Assembly: GCA_900708905.1 (NCBI GenBank) | Contig: CAADRB010000014.1 | Span: forward strand, 1,862,454 to 1,926,453 | Length of the DNA stretch: 64,000 nucleotides | Direction of reading: 5' to 3' | Origin: Hymenolepis diminuta | Taxonomy: Eukaryota; Platyhelminthes; Cestoda; Cyclophyllidea; Hymenolepididae | Shown: one piece after another, positions 10,990 through 23,300 of the stretch | Position numbering within the stretch: position 1 is the stretch's first letter | Layout: every line of letters begins with the position of its first letter | Notes under the pieces: generated by a model | The model's database searches: none | What the model was told of the DNA's origin: nothing | The model's input: only the letters and a program-made list of their open reading frames with translations | Program-made: the position numbers and the translations under genes

Positions 10990-13900
10990 CTCGAAAATTG
11001 CCTGGGTGTGCCCTGATATGACCTTGAAATTTATTCCATTTTGATGCTGTAAATTTTTTGTTCGCTTGCTAATTTTTTGAAATATAAACCTTAAAAATTG
11101 CATTTATATTCATGTTCATTGTTCTTTTGTACAGACTGAGGATGCACGAAAAGTGAATGAAGCTGTTTCTCAGTTTTATTTGGCCAAACACGTGTAAAAC
11201 AGTTCTAAATCGACTCCACAGAACTATTATTCGATTCCGATCAATGTAGGCTTAGAAATGTTCCTTTACGAAACGAATGGTCCTCCCAAAATTCTAAGAG
11301 GATAAAATGCAAATTAGAATTATTGACACCATTATACGACCGATTGAATGACATAAAACTACAAAAGAGTAATTTAATTTATTACGTGATAATTAATCAA
11401 TAAATACAGACAATGACTGATAAAATAATCTAATCAATGATTCGATTCGATATAGCTGTGAAATATGGTCTCTACTTTTTCTTTAAATTCATTTCGTTGA
11501 CTATAAAATTAAGCTTGAAAAAATGCTTTGATGACTTGTTCTACATCTTTACCATTATACATCGTCATTAAAACAGCTTTAAATATTCGCTGAAATGTTC
11601 AATTTATATACTTTATATTATTGAAACCACGAGAGAATTACTAGTTAACATTCAAAGATCGCCTCAGTTTAATTTTAATATTAATCATGAAAAATATTTA
11701 AATTGTGATTTACAATTGCATTTTGGCTGTTGAAATCTACAATTTATTTCCAAGCTTCATTGTATAAAATCAAATCGGATCAGAATATATTCAAAATAAA
11801 TGTGAACTGCATCACATCTTATTCTTTTATGATAGAATACGCATAATTAATCTCTCGATAAATTGGGAACATCATTTAAAATACTTAAAAAGAAGTTCAA
11901 ACAAACTTGCTATTGCACGTTTAATTAATCTGACTTTATTTTAAGCATAGTATGTTTGAGGGTTCCATAAGTGTGATGGAGCTTTACATCAGATTAGCAG
12001 CTCATGCTACTTTGAAGCTCGCATTTCACAGCATCTTAACTTAAAAAAATTTTCGCAAACATAAATCACTTCCCATCTGTGTAGTTTTCAAGCCTGTTAC
12101 TTGCAAGCAAATTAGATTCAGTGTCTATGCCCCACTAAGTGTTGAAAGATTTATAAAAATTGCAATGGCGAAGAACATTACACCAACCTGTCAATGAAAG
12201 TTTGTGATGATTAAGGCCAAATTATTGTTCTTTAGGTTTAACATCTAACCTTTGAATAATTACCACCCAGATTTTCCCTCATTTGGACTTTGCATTTTGT
12301 CTACTTTCTATTATCAATCAGTGGATGTAAATTAAGCAAACTCGACCTTTTAAAATCAAATCTAGCGGACACGAATGTCAATCCATCCACCATAGTGCTC
12401 AGTCCAATTTTACATATTGATGATTTTCTTAAATAGTTGTCTCCATCTCGATAACTAGATAAAATGATCGTAACTTTTGCGTTTCCATTTGCTTTTTTTA
12501 AAGAAACCCATTAATCCGACTTATTGCAGTAAAAACGGTGTTTACTAGTGAGAATGCGATTGTATAAACATGAACATAAGTACACATGAGTTATTATTTT
12601 CATATCTGCTTTTTTTCAATAAATTCAGTATATCAGCACGTATAATAAAGAAAAAGATGGAACATCTTTAAAATGTTTATGAGAAATTAGTTAAGCATAT
12701 TAGAATCCGTGATCACTTGTTTTAAAAATGTAACTTACCGGTCTGGTAGGTGAGCATATACTTTAGAGTGCATCACTTGCGAACCACCCGTATGTTGCTT
12801 CCGCACAACTGCAGCTGTGCTAACATTAACGACAAGCATGAACATAAATAATCGGCCATCATTCAATGATTGTTTTATCATTCATTCAATCATAAGTAAT
12901 TACTATTAATGATTGGTCCAGCATTCACTAAAATAAAAACAATTTTGTCAATAAATTACATCTGTATCAAAGCGCTGCTTAAGTTTGTTTCAACTGGAAA
13001 CTAAAATTACGTTAGTGATAACTATGTTTAGCATTATACTAATTTGGTTTCTCCTTTACAAACGAAATCCATCAACATTTGCTAACGATCGTCCATCAAA
13101 AATATACATACACATCTCATAATTATAGGGAGTACTTGTTTCAAATGGACTTAAATAAAATATTTATTTGGTTTATTTTCCGTGTTAATAATAAATGAAA
13201 AAAATAAAACAAGACACAAAATGGAGTTCTTAATAACCATCTTGGACTCATTGTTCAAAGTTCAGTCAAATTATTATTAGAGATTCCATTCCAGTGAAAA
13301 TTAATACTGCAAAATAAAACAGGTTAAGTCAATCCTTGAGCATTTTACAATATTATTTCTACGAAACTGAGTTTAAATTGTTCAGTTTTTCAGAGAGAAA
13401 TGGTAGTAACTTCAACCATCTATCATATCACAATCGAAATTAGTTTGAAAATGGTTTGATATAAGAAAATATTATTACCTAGTGCAATTTATAAAGGAAT
13501 TTACGACCTCCTACGGAGAAGGGCAGATCATAAAAACAATGATGGTCATCCTACTTAAATAAACTGGCATAATAAAGTTGCAAAGTGATTTTACAATTGG
13601 CATTTTCAACTGCTAATGAGATTTAGGGTATAGAGTTAACTGAAGTCTGTATTAGGACAAAAATACCTTCCAATTCTTACAAACACATTATTTGTCAAGA
13701 AACGCCCTGTATACAATTTTGAATGTAAATATAATTGTTTAAATGTACAGTTCAACAAACTGAATGTCTGAATTCCTTTGGTAAAAATATATATTATTTA
13801 ACTTATTATCATTTTATTCCGTGGGTTTAGAAACCGTTTACAAAATCATCAGTTCGTGTTAAAAAATTTGCCTTACCAATTTAGACCGTCAATATCAAAG

Positions 13901-14100
13901 CATTTATATATAGTTTCCAATAAATTTTGACTTATAAACTCCCATAATTCAGTATTTAAATCCGTATGTTTGTAATGCGAGATTATTTTGAGCCATCATT
14001 ATTGATGTTGGGAAATTGAATTTTTGTGGAAGAAATAATATCAAAATAAAATAAACTATACCACATCGCATAAAAGGAATTGCGCAGGATTTATTTTACG
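10990..14100. other. Intergenic AT-rich tract with one exon-like segment
   Basis: No known gene was recognised. A minus-strand segment at 12881-12739 reads as a short hydrophobic-leader-like frame ending at a perfect GTAAGT donor (listed separately). The rest is stop-rich and without clear repeats. Confidence 0.45.
12739..12881 (-). other. Candidate first exon of a small secreted peptide
   Basis: On the minus strand an ATG at 12881 (or a second at 12845) opens a frame of 47 (or 35) codons. It contains a hydrophobic run LFMFMLVVNVSTAAVV and then a polar part RKQHTGGSQVMHSKVYAHLP, ending in a strong donor CG/GTAAGT in phase 2. The local base composition is less AT-rich than its surroundings. 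Signal peptide plus short polar tail is what a neuropeptide or secreted-antigen first exon looks like. However, no downstream partner exon with matching phase and recognisable content was found, so this may be chance. Confidence 0.25.
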
Positions 14101-14121
14101 TTTGTTTACCTAAATATATAC

Positions 14122-14209
14122 ATGCAAACAAGTGACGCCTGCCTGGCCAATAATTGCTTGTCCGCGTCCGTCGAAGTTCGTATTTTTGAACGTCCCTTCT
14201 TCGAGCTCG
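14122..14209 (+). other. CpG-rich possible first exon
   Basis: A CpG-rich patch (nine CpG within about 75 nt) stands out in very AT-rich surroundings and contains a CCAAT. From ATG 14122 a frame runs 29 codons (MQTSDACLANNC... ending FERPFFEL) to a G/GTAAAT donor at 14209. A second frame is also open across it, which weakens the coding reading. It could be a 5' UTR or first exon of an unrecognised plus-strand transcript, or a promoter. Confidence 0.25.
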
Positions 14210-14984
14210 GTAAATTTCTTTTTTTTCTCACCTAAATTTTTTCATCAAAAACATTTCGGAATGTCATATAGTAATGTCTTCTTATAATATATTTCAATAA
14301 TTACCATATTAATAAGTGTTAGCAACGTTGTCATTGATTTTATAATAATGTTTGTGCAAATTATTACCACTGTGCAAGTAAAAAATCCGTTGTATAAAAT
14401 TCTATTTCACATCATCGTCTAGTAATGCATATATGTAGATATCAATCATATGATAGTAAAGGTCCTATGAATAAGGCAATTAAGTATGCTTCTGCAAATC
14501 GCTTTTCTTTCCTTGCGTTTGCCCTTATCTAACATGTCTGGGTTCACTGTTCGCGTTTTGGTAAAAGAAATGAATCAATTTATTTAAACTCACTACTTTA
14601 ATCAGGATCTATTTTGTGTTAATATTTTTCTACATGTTTGTCAATCATATTCGGCATTCCTTTATTAGTCGTTAGGGCATCAATTATTGGACTGAACATA
14701 ATAGCGTAAGAGATTTCTAGCTATTTAAATTCAAAGAATCAGACAAGTTTCTCTTAGAATTAGTTTGGGCTGGAAATGTTACCTTTGTATTCCTTTGAAT
14801 GAAAAATACATTCAGTCATTCCCCTGTCCAGTTAGTCTTAGATGTCAATAATCGCTAATGGTGAATGATATCTGGGTGTCAACATACCCATTGATTGGCT
14901 GCTATTATTCTATCATGGCTAAGTTCCCATCTTTAAATTATTCTCCTTCTCTCCATACGGTTGTTTTACTATTGCGTCGTTGAC

Positions 14985-15070
14985 ATGCATTTCCTGCAAG
15001 TCGGATCACAAGATCGAGACCAGTCGGTGCATACCCAGTGACTGGAATAGCTGGTCACACTGACTAATCT
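14985..15070 (+). repeat. Degenerate tRNA-like SINE copy
   Basis: The segment GTCGGATCACAAGATCGAGACC, followed by TCGGTGCATACCCAGTGACTGG and TGGTCACAC, aligns by eye with the copies at 17.15 kb (plus), 31.75 kb (minus) and 50.1 kb (minus). The shared core is roughly 'GTCAAGTCAGAG-TCACGAG', a spacer, then 'TTGGTGCGCATCCGGTGAC' and 'TGACCAAC'. It lies between genes. Confidence 0.5.
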
Positions 15071-17111
15071 CGGCCAATTTTGAGATAGTACAGTGCAGGT
15101 TTCTGAGTTATTGGGGCTCCAGGATTAAAAAGTTTTATTACAATTTAATCCCCACTTTTGAAGAGGCTCAGGTGAGATTTTGAGATGTAAATACGCTGAT
15201 AAGAAATTTTACTAAAGGAGTGTAATGATCATAGGAATCACGGGAGATAAAATTAAGAATTCCTTGTAAATAATATTTTCTTCTCTTTTATTTTACGACA
15301 GGGTAAAACAGATTGCAATTCTATAACTATGGGGAAGCATTTAAACTGTTGATTAATTCACCTAAGAAATTGAGTTTATTAAATAAAGATTGGACGTTTC
15401 AAAAGCCAGACTTCTAGATCTCGCTTCTAGATTCTTAATTAGAATGATTCAGTCAAATAATATTTGTGTATGCAGCGTTCAGATTCGTTTGACTTGTAGA
15501 GTAAGTTATGGCACATCTGCCCCTTAAAATACTCAACGAACAACCGATTGATATAAGTTAAGGTGGTCTAATTTGTAATCGTCGCTTCGTTCTACCTAAT
15601 GCTAAATTAAGCGTCTAATAGTTTTGCCAATAAATGCTAAGAAATTGCGCTTAATTTCCTGATACCCACTTGCCGGACGTAAATTTAATGAACAAAGGCA
15701 CAATGCATGCTCCAGTTAGTTACTCCCAATTGTCTTAGGAGCTAAATGAAGACCATGTTGTTTGTTTACCATATTGAATCAGTGTTTAAGAAAAACAATC
15801 TCGATGGTAGTCGATAAAATAAACTTCGTTTTTCGCGTAAAAACTATAGTAGCAATAGTTCTCTACTTTTTAATAAATGGTTGTTTGTCGATTCGATTCG
15901 GCATTGATCGATTTTAATATGAGATTAATTGATCTAATCGAACATAGTTAACCGTGGAGACTTGAATAAAAGGACAAAAAAATAGATTTCTGAAGCGACC
16001 GAATCTCATTCCCATAGTGACATTGTGCTCTCAGTGTCATTTCCCTTTCATGGTTTTGAACTATCTCTGTTCAATATTGTGTGCTTTTTTTCCCAAATCA
16101 GCGTAATGCTCGCTGGTCATGGTAATGATTAGAGTTCTCTATTTTATATTTGGATCTCATGCTTTGATCTACTTCTGTAAGAAATTATCTTATTTCAAAT
16201 CTTTTCATTAGTCATTTCACATTTGTACGCTTTTGGTTTATAATTCTTCATTGAAGAGCATTTGTTCATAGAGGCACGGCTAACATTTCCAAATCCTGTG
16301 AAATAAAGTGCTTTTTTGAGCAAGCATTTTAGAGTATAGTGGAAATGCTCTGGATTGAAAATTCGCATTCCGTGCCACCTCTTTTGAACAGGTTTATTCA
16401 TTTCAATCACTAGATACATGACACATCTAACTCTGGATTTCTGTCCTCGTAGATGTGCAAGCTGTCACCGTAAACAGAGGAATGGCTATTATATACAGTT
16501 TTCACCCTGAGTGAACGCAACTTTCGGAGCTCTGCTAACTTAAAATTTTTAGCTATCTTATCTCTGTTATGCTAAGATTGTAGGCTGCTAAATGTCGTGT
16601 AAAATCATTTTGTCTTCTCAACCATTGAGAAGAAAAAAGTTATTTGAAGTGGCAGGACCGACCATCATAATTAAAAGCCAGTCAAGAAGTATTGGACGTC
16701 GTAGATAAGCATTTGCTGCAATTCAAGGGACGAATTATGAATTTTGGAACGGAAATTACCCATTTATTAAATATTCTACACTTTGTGTCAAAATAATCAA
16801 ATGAAGTAAAACACCTTGATACGTAGCTCTCAGAATTTTTCTGGTTCCTTCCTCTCATTTCTTAGACTTCCTGTTAACCGTTTTCAGTTATTTCCCAAAA
16901 TTAGAAATTGTAAACAATAACAGCCATTTTTAGATTGTTTCTTATTTGTAAACGTGTTTGTGATATAAAGTCAGTACTTTATGTTTAGAGCCGGTAGCAC
17001 GCAATTTAGTTGGGAAAGTAGTCATAGTATCATTACGTATCGGAGGTCAGGATAAGTTAAATGTGATGTTTTGTCATCCGAAAGATACCTGAACATGGGT
17101 ATGTCATTCAA

Positions 17112-17215
17112 GGTCTTTTCTCTACTCAAGTGGGTTGCTGAAACGTGACCAACGTGCACATCTGTCAAGTCAGAGATCACGAGGTTACATACTTATCGAT
17201 ACACATCCGGTAGTG
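17112..17215 (+). repeat. Degenerate tRNA-like SINE copy
   Basis: It contains GTCAAGTCAGAGATCACGAG and then, about 20 nt on, ACACATCCGGTAGTGTGATG. The same order appears in the reverse-strand copy at 31.71-31.82 kb (GTCAAGTCAGAGGTCGTGAG, then GCGCATCCGGTGACGAGG). The copies have diverged, so the family is old. Confidence 0.5.
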
Positions 17216-17399
17216 TGATGACAAACCGCACTGATTGATGTGATATTTGGTCACTTGCCCAAATGACGCATGCTTCTTACTTCAAATCTGTAATTTCATC
17301 GTGGCATGCCAGCAGTTAATAGGGTCCCCTATGATCTCGTATTTTGGGGCACTTCCTGTTTTGGTGCTTTACTATCTATAATATCCTATTGAAAGGAGA

Positions 17400-17545
17400 G
17401 GCACAAAGCAAACTATAATTATGATCTTTAAATATACAAATGGGCCAATGATATAAAATACGTTTATGGGAAATATAGCAGACATGAACAATAAAAATTT
17501 TATTTCTCAAGGGGAAATATTTAATGACATGTTTTTCTCGTGCTA
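17400..17545. repeat. Direct repeat copy B (LTR-like)
   Basis: It shares GGGAAATATAGCAGA, TCTCAAGGGGAAATATTT and an 'ACTTCCGCCTTGG'-type end with the copy at 18105-18245, same orientation and order. I estimate about three-quarters of positions match over some 125 bp. It could be the 3' LTR of the enclosed gag-like remnant or one half of a local duplication. Confidence 0.55.
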
Positions 17546-18104
17546 AAATTATACTTCCGCCTTGGCATCTCTCCCGCGCTTTCATATTATTCCGTCTTGA
17601 TTTGTTGAAGTCCTGCCGTCGGTTCGGCTTTCTTTCCTGACGGGCTGTTTCTTCTTCAGAGGTACACTCAGGTGATTTATTCGATTTCGGAAAAAATCTC
17701 CACACTTCAAACCAGTTAATAAAAGTTTGATCTGCTTCTAGATCATAATGTAACTCATGTTCGCTGGACGAAGGATTCTGCAGTTGGTTGTAGAGAAGAA
17801 ATATCCAAGCTTTCAGTTTCCATATTCGTGATTTTCGGGAGATATTTCTGGCATCATCATCAGAATTTCCTGTTTCGTTAGCACTGACTCATAGCATTCC
17901 TTCTGTTTCTTCAGAATTGATTCATTTTGTTCCTGCTGTTTCATCAGTATCAGTTCGAATTCTTCGATATTCAAGGTCATTTTCTAAATAAACAATCAGA
18001 ATTTGAGTTCTTTCTAACTTTGCGTCGTCACCTTTTACGATCTACAGTGCCCACTATTCCAGTTTTTCAGATAGAGAATGGGGAAGAGGACAAGTTAGTT
18101 AGGT

Positions 18105-18245
18105 ACAAAACAAATTTTAATTACGACCTTGAAATATGCAACCGACCCAATAATATAAGTATAAGGGAAATATAGCAGAAATGAATACTAAAAATGCTAT
18201 CTTCTCAAGGGAAAATATTTATCTCACATTAATGTAATATTTCCG
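18105..18245. repeat. Direct repeat copy A (LTR-like)
   Basis: Partner of the 17400-17545 copy. Shared anchors are GGGAAATATAGCAGA, TCTCAAGGGAAAATATTT and ATATTTCCGTCTTG. On the minus strand it lies just upstream of the gag-like start, the place expected for a 5' LTR. Confidence 0.55.
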
Positions 18246-19604
18246 TCTTGAAAATATCATTATTTAAGATGACCAATAAGTCTTAGACTCGTTTGAATGC
18301 TTTTAAATATCTATGAGAGGACAGGAAAATTTACCTTATAAATGTTTACGTATTTTTATTATTCTATACTGAATAATATTGATTTATAGGGAGACGGCTA
18401 TTATTTCTGTATTTATGGAAGCCAAATGTTTTCAGCATTCATTTTGCAGAGCACAGAGAAAAAAAACTAATGGCGAAACCGGATTCTTTTGGCCATTTTT
18501 ATTTAGTGTGATTAGTCGAGTCCGTCACTTTTAACTTGGGAGATACTTTATCGTACTTGGATATAGGAATACCTATTTTTAACCATGTTGTACCTCCCTT
18601 AGCTGTAAGGTCAGGGCTTTTTGGTGGCTTACTGGCTCTAGCACGCAATTGATTACTCATCCCTGTGTTAGCTAGGGTCACTTAAGGGAGAAGGTGATCA
18701 CCACACTTCCCTCTACCCATGGTGAAACCAAGGCGTGCAGCAGTCAACGTACTCATCAGAAGTTACGAGGTAGATGCTCATCAGTGATGTGGTTGAATAA
18801 CCACGCTGGTTAATAGAATGTGGGCCTACTTCTGCCTATCCAGGCCACTGCCCTTAATGAGCTTAAGTATTGTAATTGATTGGGTAGGATTTTCAGTTGC
18901 TCCTACTTAGAGGGGTATTCACAGGAGTTATTTGACAAAGATTCTTTAGTGACGCTTCGGACCATTCGCGTTTACCTTCTCCGTTAAATCGGCCAATTAT
19001 ACTCATCTCTCAACATATCAACAAAACGATTTTACGTAATTATTAGTTTAGTTATTATTCCAAATTCATTAGTGATTGAATTGTGTTTTCTGTGAGTCAG
19101 ACAATTCTGGCTGAGTAATCAGCTACATGGGAGTGTCTTTAACAAGAGTTTTCAGTGTTTTATCACAATTGATAGCAGTTAACATGTTTCCCAAACAGAG
19201 AATTCCAGTTTCGTCTATGTTTGGATTGAATTCATCTTGCTCTGTAATTCTTGTTTATTCGTTATTCTCGTCTTGGCTTGCTCTCAAAAAATTGGTCTGT
19301 ATGTTTATTTTGCACCCAGCACTCGCACATCCGGAAGTTCGCAAATCACTTTTATCAGATCTGTATCACCTATGTTTGGTTATACTTAACAGCGGGTTAC
19401 ATGCATTCCATTTTAAGCCTCAGTCGTTTCTAAAGTTCGTCATAATCAAGCGTCTTTCACCATTAAAGATGGACGACCTTCCGGAGTCTTATTGCATCTT
19501 ATTTATCTTTAATACATTTCCATCTGATAAATCTTTGTGCATTTTACTGGTGGCTGCGTTCCTTAAAATTTCTCCAGTTATCATCTTTGCTCAGTAGTTA
19601 TTTT

Positions 19605-19720
19605 GCTGTCTTGTCTACTGATTCTATTTAAGTAATGGCTCCATGAACGTAGTTGTGACAAGATCACTTATCGATTATTGCTCAATTACTATTATTTATC
19701 TTTTGCCATCACTTTTATAT
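19605..19720. repeat. Local duplication, copy 1
   Basis: It shares CTACTGA-TCTATTTAAGTAA, then TCACTTATCGATTATT and a CACTTT-ATA end, with 20270-20385 in the same orientation. The flanking 150 bp also look related but are more diverged. Confidence 0.5.
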
Positions 19721-20269
19721 AATCTTTAAATCCCAAATTTTGTCTTCTTAAGTTCATCTATCAAAAGGGCTTTTCAGTACTGATTTTAGGTAGAATAGTT
19801 TTCTGGAGCCTCTCTTATTGATGGAAATTCGTGTTATTCAAATTCAGCTGTCCCATTTCTTCCCTCCATTTGATCGAAGTTTGCCTTTTTTATTCTTTTA
19901 CAGTATAGTATAATTCGTATTAGTCCAAGTAAACAATTTAAGGGTTAGTCATCATTTCAATAATGGAAAAAAATACAATATTAATTTGGTTATGGAAAAA
20001 TATTTAATATTTTTGATGATTATATTTTTTTCTTATGATTTATTTTTACCACTGTAGTTTTGTCTGATATTGGTTATTTATACCCTTATTGGTTTCTGTC
20101 TCCTACCCAGAAATCGACTCTGATGGAGATATTTTGGCCTTTTTCTCCATGTGTACTTCCCATTTCCGAGTCTACGGTCAAATGTATCTTTTTTACTAGC
20201 GATTTTCTTCAATGAAGCTTCACTTTCTGATGTTTTAAGATGTCTCGCGTCTCTAATTTAAACTAGTTT

Positions 20270-20385
20270 GTCTCTTCTACTGAATCTATTTAAGTAACGC
20301 GTGTTTATATAGGCGCCATCAACTCACTTCTCATCGATTATTTATTTTTTTTCTGCTAACTTTCACATAAGTAGCAGTGTTGTTT
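20270..20385. repeat. Local duplication, copy 2
   Basis: Partner of 19605-19720, about 665 bp downstream. Anchors are CTACTGAATCTATTTAAGTAA-type sequence and CTCATCGATTATTTATTTTT. Confidence 0.5.
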
Positions 20386-23300
20386 AAATTCAATGAATAT
20401 TCCGGCCATGAATATGCATAGTTGCACCAGTGCTCTTTAGTTTACACTAGTTTTGTTCTGTTCAAATGAGCTGAGTATTTTTGTTCTACTTCGAGTTTGG
20501 CTTTGCGTCAATTGATCAACAGCACCAACTAGAGATCAGGCCAGTATAAGCGCACTGGCAAAGTCATACCATACCCAGCTTGCCTACTTCAATATTGCCG
20601 CAATTTTCCACAATTGTGCATAAAAACGAAAAAGGCGAGTACTAATCACTTTGCGCAGTGATGTCCACTTAAGTTAAACGGCATTTGTCCGATAGGTTAA
20701 AAAGTCCACTACCAAATGTGTGTTTGGTAGTAACGTACGTGAGGTGAATGCGTATAATGTTTGAATATGTTTACGAGTCAGAAAAACTGAGCGCTTGAGA
20801 AGTAGTTCAATTGATTATCTTAACTTCTCAATAACCACTGAACTTGTGGGCAAGAATTCTCTCAGTACTCCAGGAGACCAGTTGAGAAGTTTGAATTTTA
20901 GGTGAAATAAAGAACCAACTATTCAGTAAATACCGTGTAACCTGAAGTCAGAAATAAAATAAGATAAACCTCTTCACATTATAACTTTACTGTCAACATC
21001 TTTTTGATCCCGTTCCTTTATATCTTGTTGGAATACTGTTTTTTTATTTTACTTGTTTTCCCAAGTTGAAAACTGGTGTTTATAGCCTTACCGTTGGTCA
21101 TAATAATACTTTCTGTGTTCGGCAAAGTATTTATGTCTTCTTGAAACGTGAATCGTTTGTTTAAATAGGGTGTTAATATTCTCTGCTTTTGGTTACCTAA
21201 CTTTTACATTCAATAGCGGATTTATTATCCACAATTCCCGATAGATTGATTAGCTTGAATTTGGTGGGAATTTAGTCAGGTCAGATGAGCCTTTCTGTGG
21301 CTTGCAAATTTTTAGTTTATGTAATATTTTCAGAACTGTATACGCGGAGAAAATTTCTTAGTTACTGACATTTCTCAGTAGCTCATATTATTATCTTGTT
21401 TTAAAACGTTATTTTCATACTTTCACTCTATCGGGTTATACTCTTTACGAACTCTTAGAGTCGGACGATTTTTACTATTGTACTTATGATGGTACTCTTG
21501 TACTTTTACTCAATTCAGAAATCTTGTGTATTTTTAAGTTGTATTATTAGCCATCTTTTGCTTGTTAAAGCAGGTAAGGTAATAAATATTGATATAAACT
21601 TAATAAAAGACCCATTAAGGCCGTCCAGACTGAGAAACTTGCATTTGTTTATTTCTCTTGTTCTGTATTAGTCAGTCAGCCATTCCTAACTGTTCATTTG
21701 AACTGATGGATTTCGAACTTATGATCCCTGAATTTGCGTATCATTGCATTATAATCATGCCATTCTTGACAGCTTTTTCTGCATTATCAATCATAAATTC
21801 GTTGGTATCTTCAATTTGGCATCATTTTTACCGAAAAATAAACTCTAATCAAGGTTGTTCAGGAAATAAAACTGGTTATTTCCATCATTATTGGAAGCAA
21901 TTATGCGCCCTTTTTCTTCAGGAGAAAAGGTATGAATGTGTTGTTGTTAAAAGTTAATTTTAAAAGATTTATGTGATGTAGATTCTTTATCGATTTTCCA
22001 TAACGATTTGTATCTGCATTCACTGTTGTTGAATTCAAAATGCGTCATTGTATAAGTTAGTTATTTTCTTCGTACTGATTTTCATGCATTTTTCTCTTTG
22101 AAAAACTGAAGAATAAAAATTATGTTTCTTTCGGGGTTCCCTACTTTCTTTAGTTTTGGAATATTATCTTAATCTTAAACTATTACGTAAAGTGATGATT
22201 GATTTGCGGAAAACATTGATTCACGCTCCCATTTGCGTTTAACGTTTATCAATTAGTGGTGGTAAGATTGAAAAGTTGATCATTCCCTTTTCGGTACCTC
22301 TAGTAAAGTTGACTAACTGTTCAACCAATTTTGCTTCGAATACACCCTACTATTTCATACTTTGTATTTGAGCGCACATTCGAATAGTGCTGTTAGTGAA
22401 TTTTCGTTCAAATTCTGACAAAGGGTTAGATACTCATCAGTAAACTTCCTATGTTGGGAGTTATCAACCGTATTTATTGTACTGGTCATGAAAAGGGCGG
22501 CAGAATTTGAGTTTCTTAATCAGGGAGACTTCAGCATGTCAGCGTTAGGACAATGTTGTTTTCAAAAGTGCCTGAAATCAAAAGAATTAATACCTCATCT
22601 TAGACAGAAGATGCAAAACTGTAGAAACAAATTATTTTAGAAGACGATTTCACGTTTACGCATGTTTTCATTGCCCAGGGTTGAAATGAAGATTTTTCCT
22701 CTTTAATTTGTCAATTCTAAACGAGATAGGAGATAATCAGTGACCTTAGCTTTATTCATCCAAAATGTATCATCTTGGATTAGGTCAGTCCGAATTCGGA
22801 CATTTAGATAAGGTAATGAGGTCAAATCGGGAGACTAAGCGCACTAATCGGAAACAGGTTAAGATCATGGGTTCTTGCAAAGGGCAAAGACCTTGGAGTC
22901 GTACCTAAGATAATTCATTGCTTTAACTGGAACCAGATAAGTTAAGGACATGAGATCGAACATTGCTACTAACTAAATTCCCGTCCTAACAGTAATTTAA
23001 GACGTCATTTCCTCATACTTTTACTGGCCACAGTTTCGGTACTCTTCGACTAACATCCAATGATAAAAATGATCATTCGTGATTATTAATACTGAATTTA
23101 TTTTTTCACCCAGTAATATCCTTCCCCTTGCCCTAGGTGAGCATTAGAAAACATCTCCCCCGAGTAGGCTCTAAATTTATGTGTTAAAGTTTCATCGTAA
23201 GAACCTGTTGTTAAAGATTTATATTTGAAGTTTTCCACTTCTGTTCCATATCGATTGATCTGAGGTTGAGATGAAGGACTGATCATTCCCTTCTTAATAC

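Larger units (their letters stand above)
14212..17370. other. Intergenic tract, nothing coding recognised
   Basis: AT-rich with two copies of a degenerate short repeat (near 15.0 and 17.15 kb). A 74-codon minus-strand frame at 16195-16419 has no recognisable domain and is not called. Confidence 0.5.
17400..18250 (-). mobile_element. Small retroelement remnant: repeat - gag-like - repeat
   Basis: On the minus strand a start at about 17979 reads MTLNIEEFELILMKQQEQNE and continues as a charged, Gln-rich coiled-coil-like segment to about 17815. A frameshift follows, then SSSEHELHYDLEADQTFINW and FEVWRFFPKSNKSP to about 17650, then a basic Arg/Lys-rich tail. The order resembles the N-terminal part of flatworm Ty3/Gypsy Gag proteins (remembered resemblance, not a search). 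Two imperfect direct repeats of about 130 bp flank it: 17400-17545 and 18105-18245. No protease, reverse transcriptase or integrase was seen next to it. It may be a deleted LTR element or a TRIM-like miniature element. Confidence 0.5.

Noticed and set aside
16195..16419. 74-codon minus-strand frame, considered as a retroelement fragment
   Set aside because: A few Cys and basic residues suggested a zinc-knuckle region, but no CCHC spacing is present and neighbouring frames are closed.
18640..18860. GC-richer patch considered as a spliceosomal or other structured RNA gene
   Set aside because: Short hairpins exist (GTGGTT-GAAT-AACCAC), but I could not match U1, U2, U4, U6, a spliced-leader RNA or another known RNA.
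19127..19597. 156-codon open frame on the plus strand
   Set aside because: It is hydrophobic and Ser/Phe/Leu-rich as expected from T-rich DNA, with no domain, no good splice or promoter context, and it lies in a tract of diverged duplications.
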